From: Hippopus hippopus
Taxonomy: Eukaryota; Mollusca; Bivalvia; Cardiida; Cardiidae
Assembly (NCBI GenBank): GCA_946811185.2
Contig: OX328096.1
Location: forward strand, 46,018,252-46,082,251
Length of the DNA: 64,000 nt
Direction of reading: 5' to 3'
This document shows, piece by piece, positions 46,625-60,189 of this stretch (position 1 is the first letter of the stretch; each line of letters begins with the position of its first letter). The translations under genes were made by a program, and so were the position numbers. A model generated the notes under the pieces. The model saw only the letters and a list, made by a program, of their open reading frames with translations. It was not told the DNA's origin and made no database searches.

Positions 46625-47068
46625 TAAATATACTACTTACTCTAATAACTACACATACCAGACTACAAGATTTTACTCTCTTCCAGATCATGAGTATTAG
46701 CAGATGACAAAGTATGACTGAAGAGTTGCAGTTGTCTTTGAAACAGTGGAAAACATTGCGGGGAAAATATGAGAAGTTGCTGGTTACTACCATGTTTTCA
46801 AATGCCTTCTATCTCACATGATTATTTGCTAAGTCTAACCTAATTTTGAAATGAAATGGATAAAATGGGTCCACTAAAATGCCATTTGTTGTATCTGAAT
46901 AGAGTGCCCTGTATATAGAATCCAAGATCAGTCGACATATTCTGTGCAGTCTAGTTTATTATATTTAATTCAATATAATAATTACATAAATGTTAAATTC
47001 TAAAAATTCAAGTTGTACAAAAGGATTGGAACTCATCTTGATATGCACTCTCTGCAAAAGCAATCATG
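46625..47068. other. Spacer with diverged M1
   Basis: 46672-46835 has M1 words ('gcagatgacaaagtatgact', 'gtggaaaacattgcgggg', 'gttgctggttac'). The remainder is unrecognised. Confidence 0.45.
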
Positions 47069-49471
47069 AACAAGAGGGCCATGATGGCCCTGGATCGCTC
47101 ACCTGAGTCAATAGGCGAAATTCACTCCACATGCATAATTCAATTTCTGACCAATTGTCAGGTAAATTGAGCTTAAAATGTGGCCTCTAGAGCGTCCACA
47201 ATGAATTTCCATAAGTTGACCAAGTGACCTAATTTATCACCCCGTGTGACCCAATTTATAACTCATCAAAAAATTTATCAAGACAAACATTCTAAACAGT
47301 TTTCAAATTAATTGAGCAATAAATGTGGCCTCTAGAGTGCCCACAAGGTATTTCTTTAATCTGACCAAGTGACCTAGTTTAAGACCCTAGGTGACCCAAT
47401 TTCAAACTCATGCAATATTTCATCAAGACAAACATTCTGACCAATTTCCAAATTAATTGAGCAAGAAATGTGACCTCTAGAGTGAACCTAAAGGTATTTC
47501 TTTAAATTGACCTTGTGACCTAGAATATGACCCCAGGTGACCCAATTTTGAACTCATCCTAGATTTCATCAAGATAAACATTTTAACCAATTTTCAAATC
47601 AATTGAACAATAAATGTGGCCTCTAGAGTGCCCACAAGGTATTTCTTTAATTTGACCTAGTGACCTACTTTATGACTCCACATGACCCAATTTAAAACTC
47701 GTCTGAAAATTTATCGAAACAAACATTCTGAACAATTTTCAAGTCTTTTGAGCAATAAATGTGGCCTCTAGAGTGCCCAAAAGGTATTTCTTTAATTCGA
47801 CCTTGTGACCTAGTTTATGATTGCAGTTGACCAAAATTCAGACTCATGTGAGATTTTATCAAGACAAACATTCTGACCAATTTTCAAGTCAATTTAACAA
47901 AAAATGTGGCCCCTAGGGTGCCCTAAAGGTATTTGTTTAATTTGACCTAGGGACCTAGTTTATGACCCCAGTTGACCCAATTTAGAACTTATCTGAAAGT
48001 TTATCAAGACAAACATTCTAAATAATTCTCAAGTCATTTGAGCAATAAATGTGGCCTCTAGAGTGCCCACAAGGTATTTCTTTAATTTGATCAACTGACC
48101 TAGTTTATGGCCCCTAAGTGATCCAATTTCAAACTCATCCGATATTTCATCAAGGCAAACATTCTGACCAATTTCCAAATCAATTGAGCAAGAAATGTGG
48201 CCTCTAGAGTACCCTAAAGGTATTTCTTTAAATTGACCTTGTGACCTAGAATATGACCCCAGGTGACCCAATTTTGAACTCATCCTAGATTTCATCAAGA
48301 TAAACATTTTAACCAATTTTCAAATCAATTGAACAATAAATGTGGCCTCTAGAGTGCCCACAAGGTATTTCTTTAATTTGACCTAGTGACCTACTTTATG
48401 ACTCCACATGACCCAATTTAAAACTCGTCTGAAAATTTATCAAAACAAACATTCTGAACAATTTTCAAGTCTTTTGAGCAATAAATGTGGCCTCTAGAGT
48501 GCCCAAAAGGTATTTCTTTAATTCGACCTTGTGACCTAGTTTATGATTGCAGTTGACCAAAATTCAGACTCTTGTGAGATTTTATCAAGACAAACATTCT
48601 GACTAATTTTCAAATCAATTTAGCAAAAAATGTGGCCCCTAGGGTGCCCTAAAGGTATTTGTTTAATTTGACCTAGGGACCTAGTTTATGACCCCAGTTG
48701 ACCCAATTTAGAGCTTATTTGAAAGTTTATCAAGACAAACATTCTAAATAATTCTCAAGTCATTTGAACAATAAATGTGGCCTCTAGAGTGCCCACAAGG
48801 TATTTCTTTAATTTGATCAACTGACCTAGTTTATGGCCCCTAGGTGACCCAATTTCAAACTCATCCGATATTTCATCAAGGCAAACATTCTGACCAATTT
48901 CCAAATCAATTGAGCAAGAAATGTGGCCTCTAGAGTACCCTAAAGGTATTTCTTTAATTTGACCTAGTGACCTAGATTATGACCCCAGGTGACCCAGTTT
49001 TGTACTCATCCTAGATTTGATCACGACAAACATTTTAACCAATTTTCAAATCAATTGAACAATAAATGTGGCCTCTAGAGTGCCCACAAGGTATTTCTTT
49101 AATTTGACCTAGTGACCTTACTTAAGACCCCACATGACCCAAATTCAGATTCATGTGAGATTTTATCAAGACAAACATTCTGACCAATTTTCAAGTCAAT
49201 TGAGCAAAAAATGTGGCCTCTAGAGTCCCCACAAGGTATTACTTTAATTTGACCTAGTGACCTAGTTTATGATCCCAGGTGACCCAAATCCAAATTCATC
49301 CGAGATTTTATCAAGACAAACATTCTGACCGAATTTCAGGTCATTTGAGCAATAAATGTGGCCTCTAGAGTGCCCACAAGGTATTACTTTAATTTGACCT
49401 AGTGACCTAGTTCATGACCCCAGGTGACCCAATTTCGAACTGACTGAACATGTTGTGCTCAGGTGGGCTAA
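47069..49471 (-). mobile_element. T1 element, long array with block duplication
   Basis: On plus: 'aacaagagggccatgatggc', 'tggatcgctcacctgagt', about 16 monomers of ~145 bp ('aatgtggcctctagagtgcc', 'tttgacctagtgaccta'), ending 'acatgttgtgctcaggtggg' and 'ctaa'. A five-monomer block is duplicated: 47505 onward and 48231 onward (offset 726 bp) are nearly identical over about 700 bp. Confidence 0.88.
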
Positions 49472-50757
49472 CAAACTTAGAACAGGTTCACTACATACCA
49501 AATAACAAAGCTCTATGCCTTCCAGTTTTAGAAAAGAAGAATTTTAAAGTTTTCCTTCTTTGTTCTTATGTTCGAAATTGTGACCCCGGGAGCAGGGCCA
49601 GTTTTGACCCCAGCGGCATCATTTGAACAAACTTGGTAGAGGTCCAATAGGAGATCCTACATACCAAATATCAAAGCTCTACGCCTTTCAGTTTCAGAGA
49701 AGAAGAATTTTAAAGTTTTCCTTCTTTGTTCCTATGTTCAATCTTGTGACCCCCGGGGTGGGGTCAGTTTTGACCCCAGCTGCATCATTTGAACAAACTT
49801 GGTAGATGTCCACTAGGAGATGCTACATACCAAATATCAACGCTCTACTCCTTCCAGTTTCAGAGAAGAAGAATTTTAAAGTTTTCCTTCTTTGTTCCTA
49901 TGTTCGAAATTTTGACCCCCGGGGCGGGGCCAGTTTTGACCCCAGCAGCATCATTTGAACAAACTTGGTAGATGTCCACTAGGAGATCCTACATACCAAA
50001 TATCAAAGCTCTATGCCTTCCAGTTTCAGAGAAGAAGAATTTTAAAGTTTTCCTTCTTTGTTCCCATGTTCAATCTTGTGACCTCCGGGGCGGGGCCAGT
50101 TTTGACCCCAGCGGCATCACTTGAACAAACTTGGTAGAGGTCCACTAGGAGATCCTACATACCAAATATCAAAGCTCTACACCTTCCAGTTTCAGAGAAG
50201 AAGAATTTTAAAGTTTTCCTTTTTTGTTCCTATGTTCGAACTTGTGACCCCCAGGACGGGGCCAGTTTTGACCCCAGCGGCATCATTTGAACAAACTTGG
50301 TAGAGGTCCACTAGGAGATGCTACATACCAAATATCAAAGCTCTACACCTTCCAGTTTCAGAGAAGAAGAATTTTAAAGTTTTCCTTTTTTGTTCCTATG
50401 TTCGAACTTGTGACCCCGGGGCATCATATGAACAAACTTGGTAGAGGTCCACTAGTAGATGCTACATACCAAATATCAAAGCTCTACGCCTTCTAGTTTC
50501 AGAGAAGAAGATTTTCAAAGATTTTGCTATTTTTTTCCTTTCTGTTGCCATGGCAACCAGAGTTATTGGTGGAATTCAATATCTTGAACAACTTTGGTAG
50601 AGCTTCACTCAAGGAACATCCCTGCCAAGTTTCATCAAGATTGGCCCAGCGGTTTAGGAGGAGTAGATGTTTAAGGAATTGTGGACAGACGGACAGATGG
50701 ACACCGGACAACGACCAATCACAATACCTCACCATAGCACTTCGTGCTCAGGTGAAT
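49472..50757 (-). mobile_element. T7 array of exact 166 bp repeats
   Basis: Five to six monomers with period exactly 166 bp: 'gaacaaacttggtagaggtc', 'cataccaaatatcaaagctc', 'cagtttcagagaagaagaat', 'ggccagttttgaccccagc'. Then X-box GTTGCCATGGCAAC at 50544-50557, 'tggcccagcggtttaggagg', 'cagacggacagatggacacc' and the 5' end 'agcacttcgtgctcaggtga'. The 3' end is absent; T1 abuts instead. The recurring 60 aa ORFs are repeat artefacts. Confidence 0.85.
50544..50557. promoter_or_regulatory. Perfect RFX X-box palindrome in T7
   Basis: GTTGCCATGGCAAC, about 200 bp from the element's 5' end as in T3 and T5. Confidence 0.5.
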
Positions 50758-50964
50758 TAAAAAAAGTCTTATGGGTTAAATCTTTACCAGATGACAAATT
50801 TTTGAACCCTCCATACTGGGGTGCTATTTAAAAAAAAAAAGTATTATAAAGACTTGGATCAAATGTAAGTTAAAGAATCCAAGTGTAACTGGAAGGTCAG
50901 GCCCTACATCGCTCTTCTGACCTGTATTGTACAAATAAAATGATAGGAAATGAGGGTACTTTCT

Positions 50965-51262
50965 CCTAGTTAGCTCTGCTGTTTTCAGAGAAAATTTCGA
51001 GGTATTGTCAAGGCCCTGTTGTCTGTGATCAGTCTGTGTCACGTCGCGTCGCACAAAAACTTTGACATTTTGTAATATCTTTGTTGTGACTGTAGACATT
51101 TAATTCAAACTTGGACTAGTTGTTAACTATCAAAAGCAAAACCCACCCAACAAGGGCAGGTAACCAAAATGTTTTTTACACAGTTATGCCCTTTTTTACT
51201 TAAAATTTTCACTGAAAATTAAGCTGCCCACCACTGGCACCCGCATGTGGTGATCTTGTTTT
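50965..51262 (+). mobile_element. T6 short element
   Basis: 5' 'ttagctctgctgttttcaga', 'cgtcgcgtcgcacaaaaact', core 'caaacttggactagttgtta', 3' 'ggcacccgcatgtggtga' and 'tcttgtttt'. No tandem array. About 300 bp. Confidence 0.65.
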
Positions 51263-51323
51263 CTGTTGCTATCAAATTATCTCAAAATCAATCAAAATGG
51301 GAGAGTTCAAACCATTTATGCCT

Positions 51324-51533
51324 TTAACTCTTTCCCAATCAAAAAGTTTTATACACTTCCATATTGAGAGTGTCTTCAGATGGCAAATATATACAAGTAG
51401 TACAAATGTACTAAACATTCTCTGACAGGGTAGTAAACATTTTGGGAAAAGGAAAAAAATGCTGGTTACCAGTAATGTTTTCTTCCTCTTCCTTGGGTCA
51501 TTAAAACTCATGATTGTTTGGTAAAGGGTTTAA
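51324..51533. mobile_element. M1 foldback MITE in the UBE2D proximal 3' region
   Basis: TTAA 51324-51327, 'ctctttcccaatcaaaaag', centre 'aaatgctggttaccagtaat', right 'gtttggtaaagggtttaa'. Confidence 0.75.
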
Positions 51534-51857
51534 GATTTTCTTTTTTAAGTTTTGGCAGGCATATTGAGCAGACTATTTACAGCAAATTTTGTATAAGGTA
51601 AACTAAGGAATATTTCAGGGAATTTAATACAGATCTTTCAGAAAATGGATTTTAATACTTATTGACCCACAAAAAAACCTTTGGTACTGATCTGACAAAG
51701 TCTATGAATCTTAATGGTTATGTTTGCTCTGAAATTAGTAAATTTTACGGGTGGAAACCATGAATTATCAAACCTTCATTTCCTGATAAATTACCGAAAA
51801 GCATGAAATAAATATTTTAAAAATCAAATACCTGTTCTATAGCAGAATTTGTCACAA

Positions 51858-53036
<1,179 letters not shown>

Positions 53037-54047
53037 AACAAGAGGGCCAAGATGGCCCTGAATCGCTCACCTGAATGTTTGGGAGGACCATAACCAACTT
53101 TTTTTAAAGTATTGAAATTTTGGAAACAAAATCAGTATTTTGCCAAGCAATTATAAAAAGGTCACCTGTAAAAATCATTTCAAAATCTGTCACCACCCCT
53201 ACAATCATCACCACAGCCATGTTTTTGACGAATCAGAATTCTGCAAATAAATTTTAGGATAGGTCACCCAAAGACCTTATCTTGAACAAGAGCACATGCC
53301 CGATAGTGGCTAAAAATATTAAGTTGAACAAGAGCACCTCATGAGAGTGCCAATGATTGGCTGTTGGAACCTTGCTGGATAGTAAAATAAAATTCCAAAT
53401 TGCAAAAGGGGCATAATTTGGACAAAACAATTTTGGAGTTAACTGCCCTTGTTGTATGGGTTGCTTTTTACTAGTGAACAATTATTCCGAGTTTTATGTA
53501 CATGTGTTGAGTGGAAGCCGAGATATAACAAAATGTCGAAGTTTTTGCACAACAATAACAACGCAGATGACGCCAACAGGGCTATGTCAATACCTCAATC
53601 TTTTCTTTGAAAACAGCTAAGCTAAATAAGGGGTATAATATAAGGATCATTAAATCTGAATAGTGGTTTCAGAGAAGACAAAATTTTTAAGAATTTCTTC
53701 ATGTCCTCTGAGAGCAAATAGCTTCCACCCACCACAGCCATGTTTCTTGACAGATCAAAATTTCGCGAATAAATTTTCAAAAGGGGCACCTAAGGAACAT
53801 TTCTGTGAAATTATTTCAAAATCTGACAAGTGGTTTAGGAGAAGAAGAATTTCAAAGAATTACTTTAAGTCCATACAGTGCAAAGATGCCCACCCCCACC
53901 CAGGCCATGTTTTTCGACGGATCAAAACTACACAAACAAACTTTAAAGAGGGTTACCCAAGGAACATATCCGTGAAATTATTTCAAAATCTGACCAGTGG
54001 TTTCAGAGGAGAAGATTATCAAAGAATTTCTCGGAAAATTCCATTTG

Positions 54048-54061
54048 GTTGCCATGGCAAC
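54048..54061. promoter_or_regulatory. Perfect RFX X-box in T5 (1 of 4)
   Basis: GTTGCCATGGCAAC. Confidence 0.5.
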
Positions 54062-54373
54062 CAGAGTTTTTGATGAATCAAATTCTGTGAACAATTTTCA
54101 AAGGGGATATCCCAAGGAACATTCCAGCCAAGTTTGGTCCAAATCGGCCAAGCGATTTAAGAGGAGAATATGTTTAAAGAATTGTTGACACGGCTGGACG
54201 CCAAGAGGTCCCCCCCCCCCCCCCACCCCACGGCCATGTTTTTAAACGGATCAAAATTTCGCAAACATCTTTTGAAAAGGGTCACCCAATGAACATATCT
54301 GTGAAATTATTCCAAAATCTGACCAGCGGTTTCAGAGAAGATTTTTAGAGAATTTCTTGGAAAATTCCATTTG

Positions 54374-54387
54374 GTTGCCATGGCAAC
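54374..54387. promoter_or_regulatory. Perfect RFX X-box in T5 (2 of 4)
   Basis: GTTGCCATGGCAAC, 326 bp after the previous one. Confidence 0.5.
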
Positions 54388-54867
54388 CAGAGTTTTTGAT
54401 GAAATCAAATTCTGTGAACAATTTTTAAAGAGGACCTCCCAAGGAACATTCCAGCCAAGTTTGGTCCAAATCGGCCAAGCGGTGTAGGAGGAGAAGATGT
54501 TTAAAGAATTGTTGACACCGCTGGACGCCAAGAGCCCCCCCCCCCACCACGGCCATGTTTTTCGACGGATCAAAATTTTGCGAACACTTTTTGAAAAGGG
54601 TCACCCAAGGAACATATCTGTGAAATTATTTCAAAATCTGACCAGCGGTTTCAGAGGAGAGGATTTTTATAGAATTGTTGACACCGATGGACGCCAAGAG
54701 CCCCCCCCCCCCTCTCCACCACGGCCATGTTTTTAAACGGATCAAAATTTCGCAAACAACTTTTGAAAAGGGTCACCAAAGGAACATATCTGTGAAATTA
54801 TTCCAAAATCTGACCAGCGGTTTCAGAGGAGAAGATTTTTAAAGAATTTCTTGAAAAATTCCATTTA

Positions 54868-54881
54868 GTTGCCATGGCAAC
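54868..54881. promoter_or_regulatory. Perfect RFX X-box in T5 (3 of 4)
   Basis: GTTGCCATGGCAAC. The palindrome is kept although the base before it has changed (A instead of G). Confidence 0.5.
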
Positions 54882-55380
54882 CAGAGTTTTTGATGAAATC
54901 AAATTCTGTGAACAATTTTAAAGAGGACCTCCCACGGAACATTCCAGCCAAGTTTGGTCCAAATCAGCCAAGCGGTGTAGGAGGAGAAGATGTTTAAAGA
55001 ATTGTTGACACCGATGGATGCCAAGAGCCCCCTCCCCCCCCCCACCACGGCCATGTTTTTCGACGGATCAAAGGATCAAAATTTCGCGAACAATTTTTGA
55101 AAAGGGTCACCCAAGGAACATATCTGTGAAATTATTTCAAAATCTGACCAGCGGTTTCAGAGGAGAATATTTTTATAGAATTGTTGACACCGATGGACGC
55201 CAAAAGCCCCCCCCCCCCCCCCCCCCTTCCACCACGGCCATGTTTTTTGACGGATCAAAATTTCACAAACAGTTTTTGAAAAGGGGCACCCAAGGAACAT
55301 ATCTGTGAAATTATTTCAAAATCTGACCAGCGGTTTCAGAGTAGTAGATTTTTAAAGAATTTCTTGAAAAATTCCATTTG

Positions 55381-55394
55381 GTTGCCATGGCAAC
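55381..55394. promoter_or_regulatory. Perfect RFX X-box in T5 (4 of 4)
   Basis: GTTGCCATGGCAAC, about 210 bp from the 5' end of the element. Confidence 0.5.
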
Positions 55395-55605
55395 CAGAGT
55401 TTTTGATGAAATCAAATTCTGTGAACAATTTTTTAAAGAGGACCTCCCAAGGAACATTCCAGCCTAGTTTGGTCCAAATTGGCCAAGCGGTTTAGGAGGA
55501 GAAGATGTTTAAAGAATTGTAGACGCCGCACGACGGACGACGGACGATGGACACAGCGTGCCCCTAAAAGCTCCCCTTGAGCACGTTGTGCTCAGGTGAG
55601 CTAAA

Positions 55606-56089
55606 ATCAGGGGTCCAAGCCCTAATTTTAAGGATCCCATACTTACATTGTCAGATTAGAATGTTCGGACATAATTTTTTGGCACCTGCTAACAAATTTT
55701 GTGTACTAGGAAGTAATGCAAAAACTCCGAACATGAATGCAGGTGAGACTTGATTTGTTACTCTGTTTCTTCCAAAGAGCTTTATAAAATCAAGTGTACC
55801 ATAAGATCTGAGCAGTTCAACACTAATGCCATAGAATTGAAGATAAACAACTTAAAAAATCTTATTTACGAAAATAATGACCTTTTCTCTCTTTAGTAAA
55901 TGATCATTGTACCGACACACTTTATTCAAGACATATATGGGAAGTACCAAAGATTGCAAATCAAATATGACTCTAATGTCCAAAAAACTGTGATTGCATA
56001 GTGTTGACTGAGCACAGTGCAGTAGAGATGGTTTTTAAAAGAAACGATCATATGGCATATATGGACATGGAAATCAGCGTCCCGTAAAA
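55606..56089. other. Nothing recognised
   Basis: No gene or repeat end supported. Confidence 0.35.
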
Positions 56090-57662
56090 CCCTGTAACTT
56101 CCATGAGTGCTTTAATGAAGATGTAGCCCCTAGAGTATGCGAAAGGGTTTTCTTAGAATTATCCAGTGACCTAGTTTTTGACCCATAATGACCAACTTTC
56201 ATGAGTATCAGGGTTCATATTCACCAACAATTCTAAAGAACATTCTTAGTCTTATGCTGAAGAATTTACTAAATATGAAAGAAACACTTCTGATTGGTTA
56301 AACCATTTGGTTTAGCCAATCACAAGTTGTGTTACTTTCAAATCTAGAAAATTCTGGAGAATAAGACAAAGAATTTTCTTAAGAATAGTTTATGAATAAG
56401 ACCGAAGCTGAAAGTGTTGCCTGAAAAATGCACACAAGTTTGTCCTAGTGACATAAAGTACTTTTCGACCTGATGTCCCCTCTAGAGCCTTGCAAGACCC
56501 ATTTTCAGGACAGACATTCTAATTTCACTGAGTGATGTACCAAAAATGTGGCTTCAAGAGTCCATGTAAGGTTATTGTTGGCATCTTGACAACACAAGAT
56601 GCACACCAGATAGAACATGGTCACAAAAGCTCACCTTGAATATATAGGAGTGTAAGCGAATTTCGCTAGTAATCGAATTTCGCCAACTATGTTCTCGAGC
56701 AATATTTTCGTATATGTGATATCATCCATTCACGGAAATGATTGATATCTTAGCAGCAAAGGTGTTTTGAACTGTCATTTTAATCTAATGATAGAAAAAT
56801 ACCTATCAATAGGAAATAAGTTCATAAGCGACCTCTCACATGCTTTTCCCCGCCATTTTATTATCACTTTTCAGGTGTCTCCTTTATATGCAGATTTTAA
56901 AAGATACTTTTAGCTTAAAAACTTTTTTTGTTTCGTCTATTTTCGGTTTGAAAGGTTATCTTTTGAACTTTAATAGCCAAAGTTTCGTATGGGGCACCTA
57001 AAGGGAAATATATCCATATGAAAGACAGAGGGGTCCTTGTTAATTTTTTCCTAAGAAAATAGACTGAATCGGATATAAAAATCACTACAAAGACAAGAAA
57101 ATAGCCTTTTCTGTGAGCTATAAAAGGTTATCTGTTTTAGATTTACAGCCTCTTTATCCCCAACACTGTCATACTAAGTTAGATTGTAATATTTCAGTGC
57201 CACAGCAAAAATAATTACACGAAAAATCACATAATTGTCAATTTTGTTTTCTGAGAGCAGCGTTTTGTTTTATGTCCTTCAGGTTTTCTCGTAGAAAGTA
57301 AATGTAGAGTTAATATCCAAGGGATACAACGAATATTGCTGAAATGATGCTGTGAATTTTTTATTTCATTTTACCCTCTCTGGGGCCTCTAATTTTTGGA
57401 AAACCAGAGTTGTCGAAATTGGCTTACTCTTTTTATAGATGGCGACTTTGTACTGTCTCACTTCTAACGCTGTTTTGACAGATAAATTTAGATGTTTAAG
57501 TGGTAAAACTTATTTTTAAAAATATATTTGAATACAAGTGCATAGATATTTAACCATAAAGAAAATTACTATTGTTTTGTGCAATCCGCAAGAGCAGTTT
57601 CCCTTGCGTTGGCGAAATTTGATTACACCAGTATATGTACTTTCAGCTCAGGTGAGCTAAAA
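56090..57662 (-). mobile_element. T1 element, old copy, split in its 5' hairpin by M11
   Basis: 'gtgctttaatgaagatgtag', 'cccctagagtatgcgaaa', 'gacctagtttttgaccca' are T1 monomer remnants. 'gtcacaaaagctcaccttga' is cut at about 56640 and resumes 'tcagctcaggtgagctaaaa' at 57645. Also contains a short palindromic insert at 56213-56400 ('attggttaaaccatttggtt'). Confidence 0.65.
56641..57637. mobile_element. M11 TIR element
   Basis: Left 'tataggagtgtaagcgaatt' and 'tcgc'; right end complementary in outline ('gcgaaatttgattacacc', 'agtatat'). About 1 kb, no long ORF, superfamily unknown. Confidence 0.65.
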
Positions 57663-57976
57663 GGAGAAAAGGCATAAATAATTCTCATTATTTTAATAAT
57701 GACTTTGTAGTGCCAAGCAAAGTTTCAATTCCATCTGACTATGGTTCTATATAAGATTTTTTAATGTTGATGAATGTTTCCCCATTAGCAAAGGACATTA
57801 CATGACAATATCTGACAAGATTTCCAAAACTTTCGATCTTTTTATTAACTTTCTGCTCCTATGACCTGCTTATGCAACAGACTGAAACTACCAAGAAACC
57901 AATTTTAAAGAAAACTAGCCATATATCATCTGGGAAGTTTAACCTAAATTGGTAGAGGAGATATTAAGTATTTTCC

Positions 57977-58074
57977 AGAGAATAGTGACAAGTCAGACAC
58001 AGTGAATAGTGACAAGTCAGACACAGAGAATGGTGACAAGTCAGACACAGAGAATAGTGACAAGTCAGACACAG
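57977..58074. repeat. 24 bp minisatellite, four copies
   Basis: Unit GAATAGTGACAAGTCAGACA plus CAGA-type end, repeated four times with two substitutions. Confidence 0.92.
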
Positions 58075-58287
58075 AGAGAACCCTAACTAACCCTGGAGGG
58101 CACTCTCTGCCCAGGAACACTAAAAAAGATACATAAAAATTTCAAAATATTGTTGTTCTTATCATTTATTTTCGCATTACAGGTACATCAAAAATATGTC
58201 AAACTAACAACATAAAGCTCTCTTAGTTTTGAGTCATCAATAAATGATGACTTTGAGAGGGGGTGTGTTATGGGAGACCACTCCTTC

Positions 58288-58456
58288 ATGCATGGCTTCG
58301 TCCCGATTTAAATACAATACCTAACAACTGCGTTAGGGAGATAGCTCTTTAGCTCAGTGGTTATGGTATTGGTCTTTTAAACCTCGAAAAATGAGGTTCT
58401 TGTCCGCCGTGGGTTCGAATCCCGCCAGATGCGGGGTTTGTATTTCAGCCATGCAT
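58288..58456 (+). other. tRNA-like sequence between inverted repeats
   Basis: A box TAGCTCAGTGG (58350-58360) and a perfect B box GGTTCGAATCC (58412-58422), with a TTT anticodon-like loop 'cttttaa'. The anticodon stem has only 3 bp and no 7 bp acceptor stem forms, so it is not a working tRNA-Lys. Inverted repeat ATGCATGGCT...AATACAA (58288-58317) and TTGTATTTCAGCCATGCAT (58438-58456) encloses it. Possibly a SINE head or a composite element. Confidence 0.6.
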
Positions 58457-58999
58457 TTCTTCATTTGTTTCTTCGTTACGACTTTGTTCGTAAGAACATG
58501 AAAAACCCATTATGTTCAAGACAGCATGAAAATACCATCAAATCTATTGACTTTAAAAAGCCATAGAGCTACATGTCCTTCTAGCACTAAAAATGCTAAA
58601 AAAAAATCTTACATTTCATCAAGTGGGCCATAATGCTTCTGTAGCAATCCACTTCCTAATAAATTCTATATGCCATAAACATATCATATATGCTCGACTA
58701 TAAGGCACCTTCAATTATCAGACGCTCCTTCAATTCTGTGACTCCAAATAAGGGTTTTTATTAATGACCTCCTTTAAGAGGCAGGTAGACTTCACACTGA
58801 CTATAAGAATGGTAAAATTTTGAGTATTCAGCTGGAAATATGCCTCACAGACATTATAATCTATCAATGGTGCATCATTCTAGAAATGCATCTCCTGCCT
58901 CTTTGCTGATAGTATCTTGATTAAAGTCTAATTTCTTCTTTAAAAGGAAAAGGCAACTTGAAAAAGTGTAATGCTTAGTCAAAATCACTCACTTTTTTT

Positions 59000-59637
59000 T
59001 TAAAGATGCCCGTCTACAGCCGGTGAGCAAAAACGCTGTTAAATTTCAAACAATTTAGAATGGTACAGAAATCAGTCCTTTGTGTAAACATGGATAAATT
59101 ACTGACATACATGGTGTAATTGAAAAAAAGAAACACGGAGATTTGTATTAGAAACCGAACATTGGTCAGAAGAAAACTGGATGACGATCGAAGTGTAAAC
59201 AATGGCGGTGCATCACGGAAATTTATCGTTGGTTTTAGCCTAGAGTTGGATACGGTGTAATTTGCATATAGGCCGCGACCTCCATCTGAAAATCGAGGCT
59301 GCAACAGAGAAGCCTCCATTTTCCTTTGTTTACCTCATTAGACGCAGGGCAAAGGTCAAATATAGTCACGCGACAGAATGCATGATCATCATACGAATCT
59401 ACCCAAGTGTGTAACAGATATATCGAAATTCTTCGATTCAAAAACCGGAAACGACGAGTGTGTTTACATTGAAGGCCGCAACTCAGCGAAATGCATTTTC
59501 TATCGACCGTAATCTAAGCAACCTTGCAACCGTCAGGCGCAATATTTGGCATGAAGATTTAAGAATGACTATAGTTTGATAAAATAAAGACAAAATGAGT
59601 TAAAACTGGCTGAAAATGAGTATAAGGGCCTCTTTAA
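59000..59637. mobile_element. M10 MITE with TTAAAGA(T/G)GCCC ends
   Basis: Begins TTAAAGATGCCC, ends GGGCCTCTTTAA. TTAA at both tips suits piggyBac-like insertion. The interior is relatively GC-richer than its flanks and has only chance ORFs. Confidence 0.75.
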
Positions 59638-60189
59638 TCCTATCAGGGAAATTTAGCCTTTGATGGTTTGATCAAGTATTGTTACTTATCAATTATAATG
59701 GACATAAAAAGTTTACCTTGCCGGTGGGAAGAGTTACATTAAAGGATCAAATTACTCTAGAATCTTACGCCTGGATAGACTGATTTAAATACCTATGTGA
59801 CAGGAAAAAGTTTGGCCATTACATTATGAGCTATCACAAATGATAATTTAATGCTTGCAGATTTAAACTAGTAATTATAATCAGCTATCCTTGTTGTAAA
59901 TTAAGGGAAACTGTTTTACGTTACCAGCACTAATTTATCCATGGGTGGCTTGGTCAGTTCAAGCTGGGCAAGTTTGTCATCAGATGTCTAGTTGTTAATC
60001 TCATTGTAAACAGGTGTTGTCTGTGTTGTAAAACACAGGCTGTAATCATAACCCTTTACTTTCTTACCATCTGATAAATGCTGCAAAATTTTTATTTGAA
60101 ATAGTATTGATTCATCTTTGAACTTTACAACTATCAAAAAAGATCAATCAATACATCATACACTCATATGTACCACTGTCAACTCTAGG
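59638..60189. other. Nothing recognised
   Basis: AT-rich spacer without supported features. Confidence 0.35.

Larger units (their letters stand above)
53037..55605 (-). mobile_element. T5 tandem-repeat element with nested T6
   Basis: On plus: 'aacaagagggccaagatggc' and 'ctgaatcgctcacctga'. Embedded short ends 'gaacaagagcacatgcccga' (53284) and a T6 copy (53324-53645), then ~166 bp monomers alternating with X-box units. Close 'cgacggacgatggacacagc' and 'gagcacgttgtgctcaggtg'. Four perfect X-boxes at 54048, 54374, 54868 and 55381. Poly-C runs at about 54214, 54534, 54701, 55030 and 55207 mark the same place in successive monomers. Confidence 0.85.

Noticed and set aside
49623..50496. Five near-identical 60 aa ORFs starting MNKLGRG
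   Set aside because: The 166 bp period is not a multiple of three, so each monomer simply restarts the same chance ORF.
57977..58074. CRISPR-like array
   Set aside because: Contiguous 24 bp units without spacers in a eukaryotic context: a minisatellite.
58344..58430. Functional tRNA-Lys (TTT)
   Set aside because: A and B boxes are good, but there is no acceptor stem and only a 3 bp anticodon stem.
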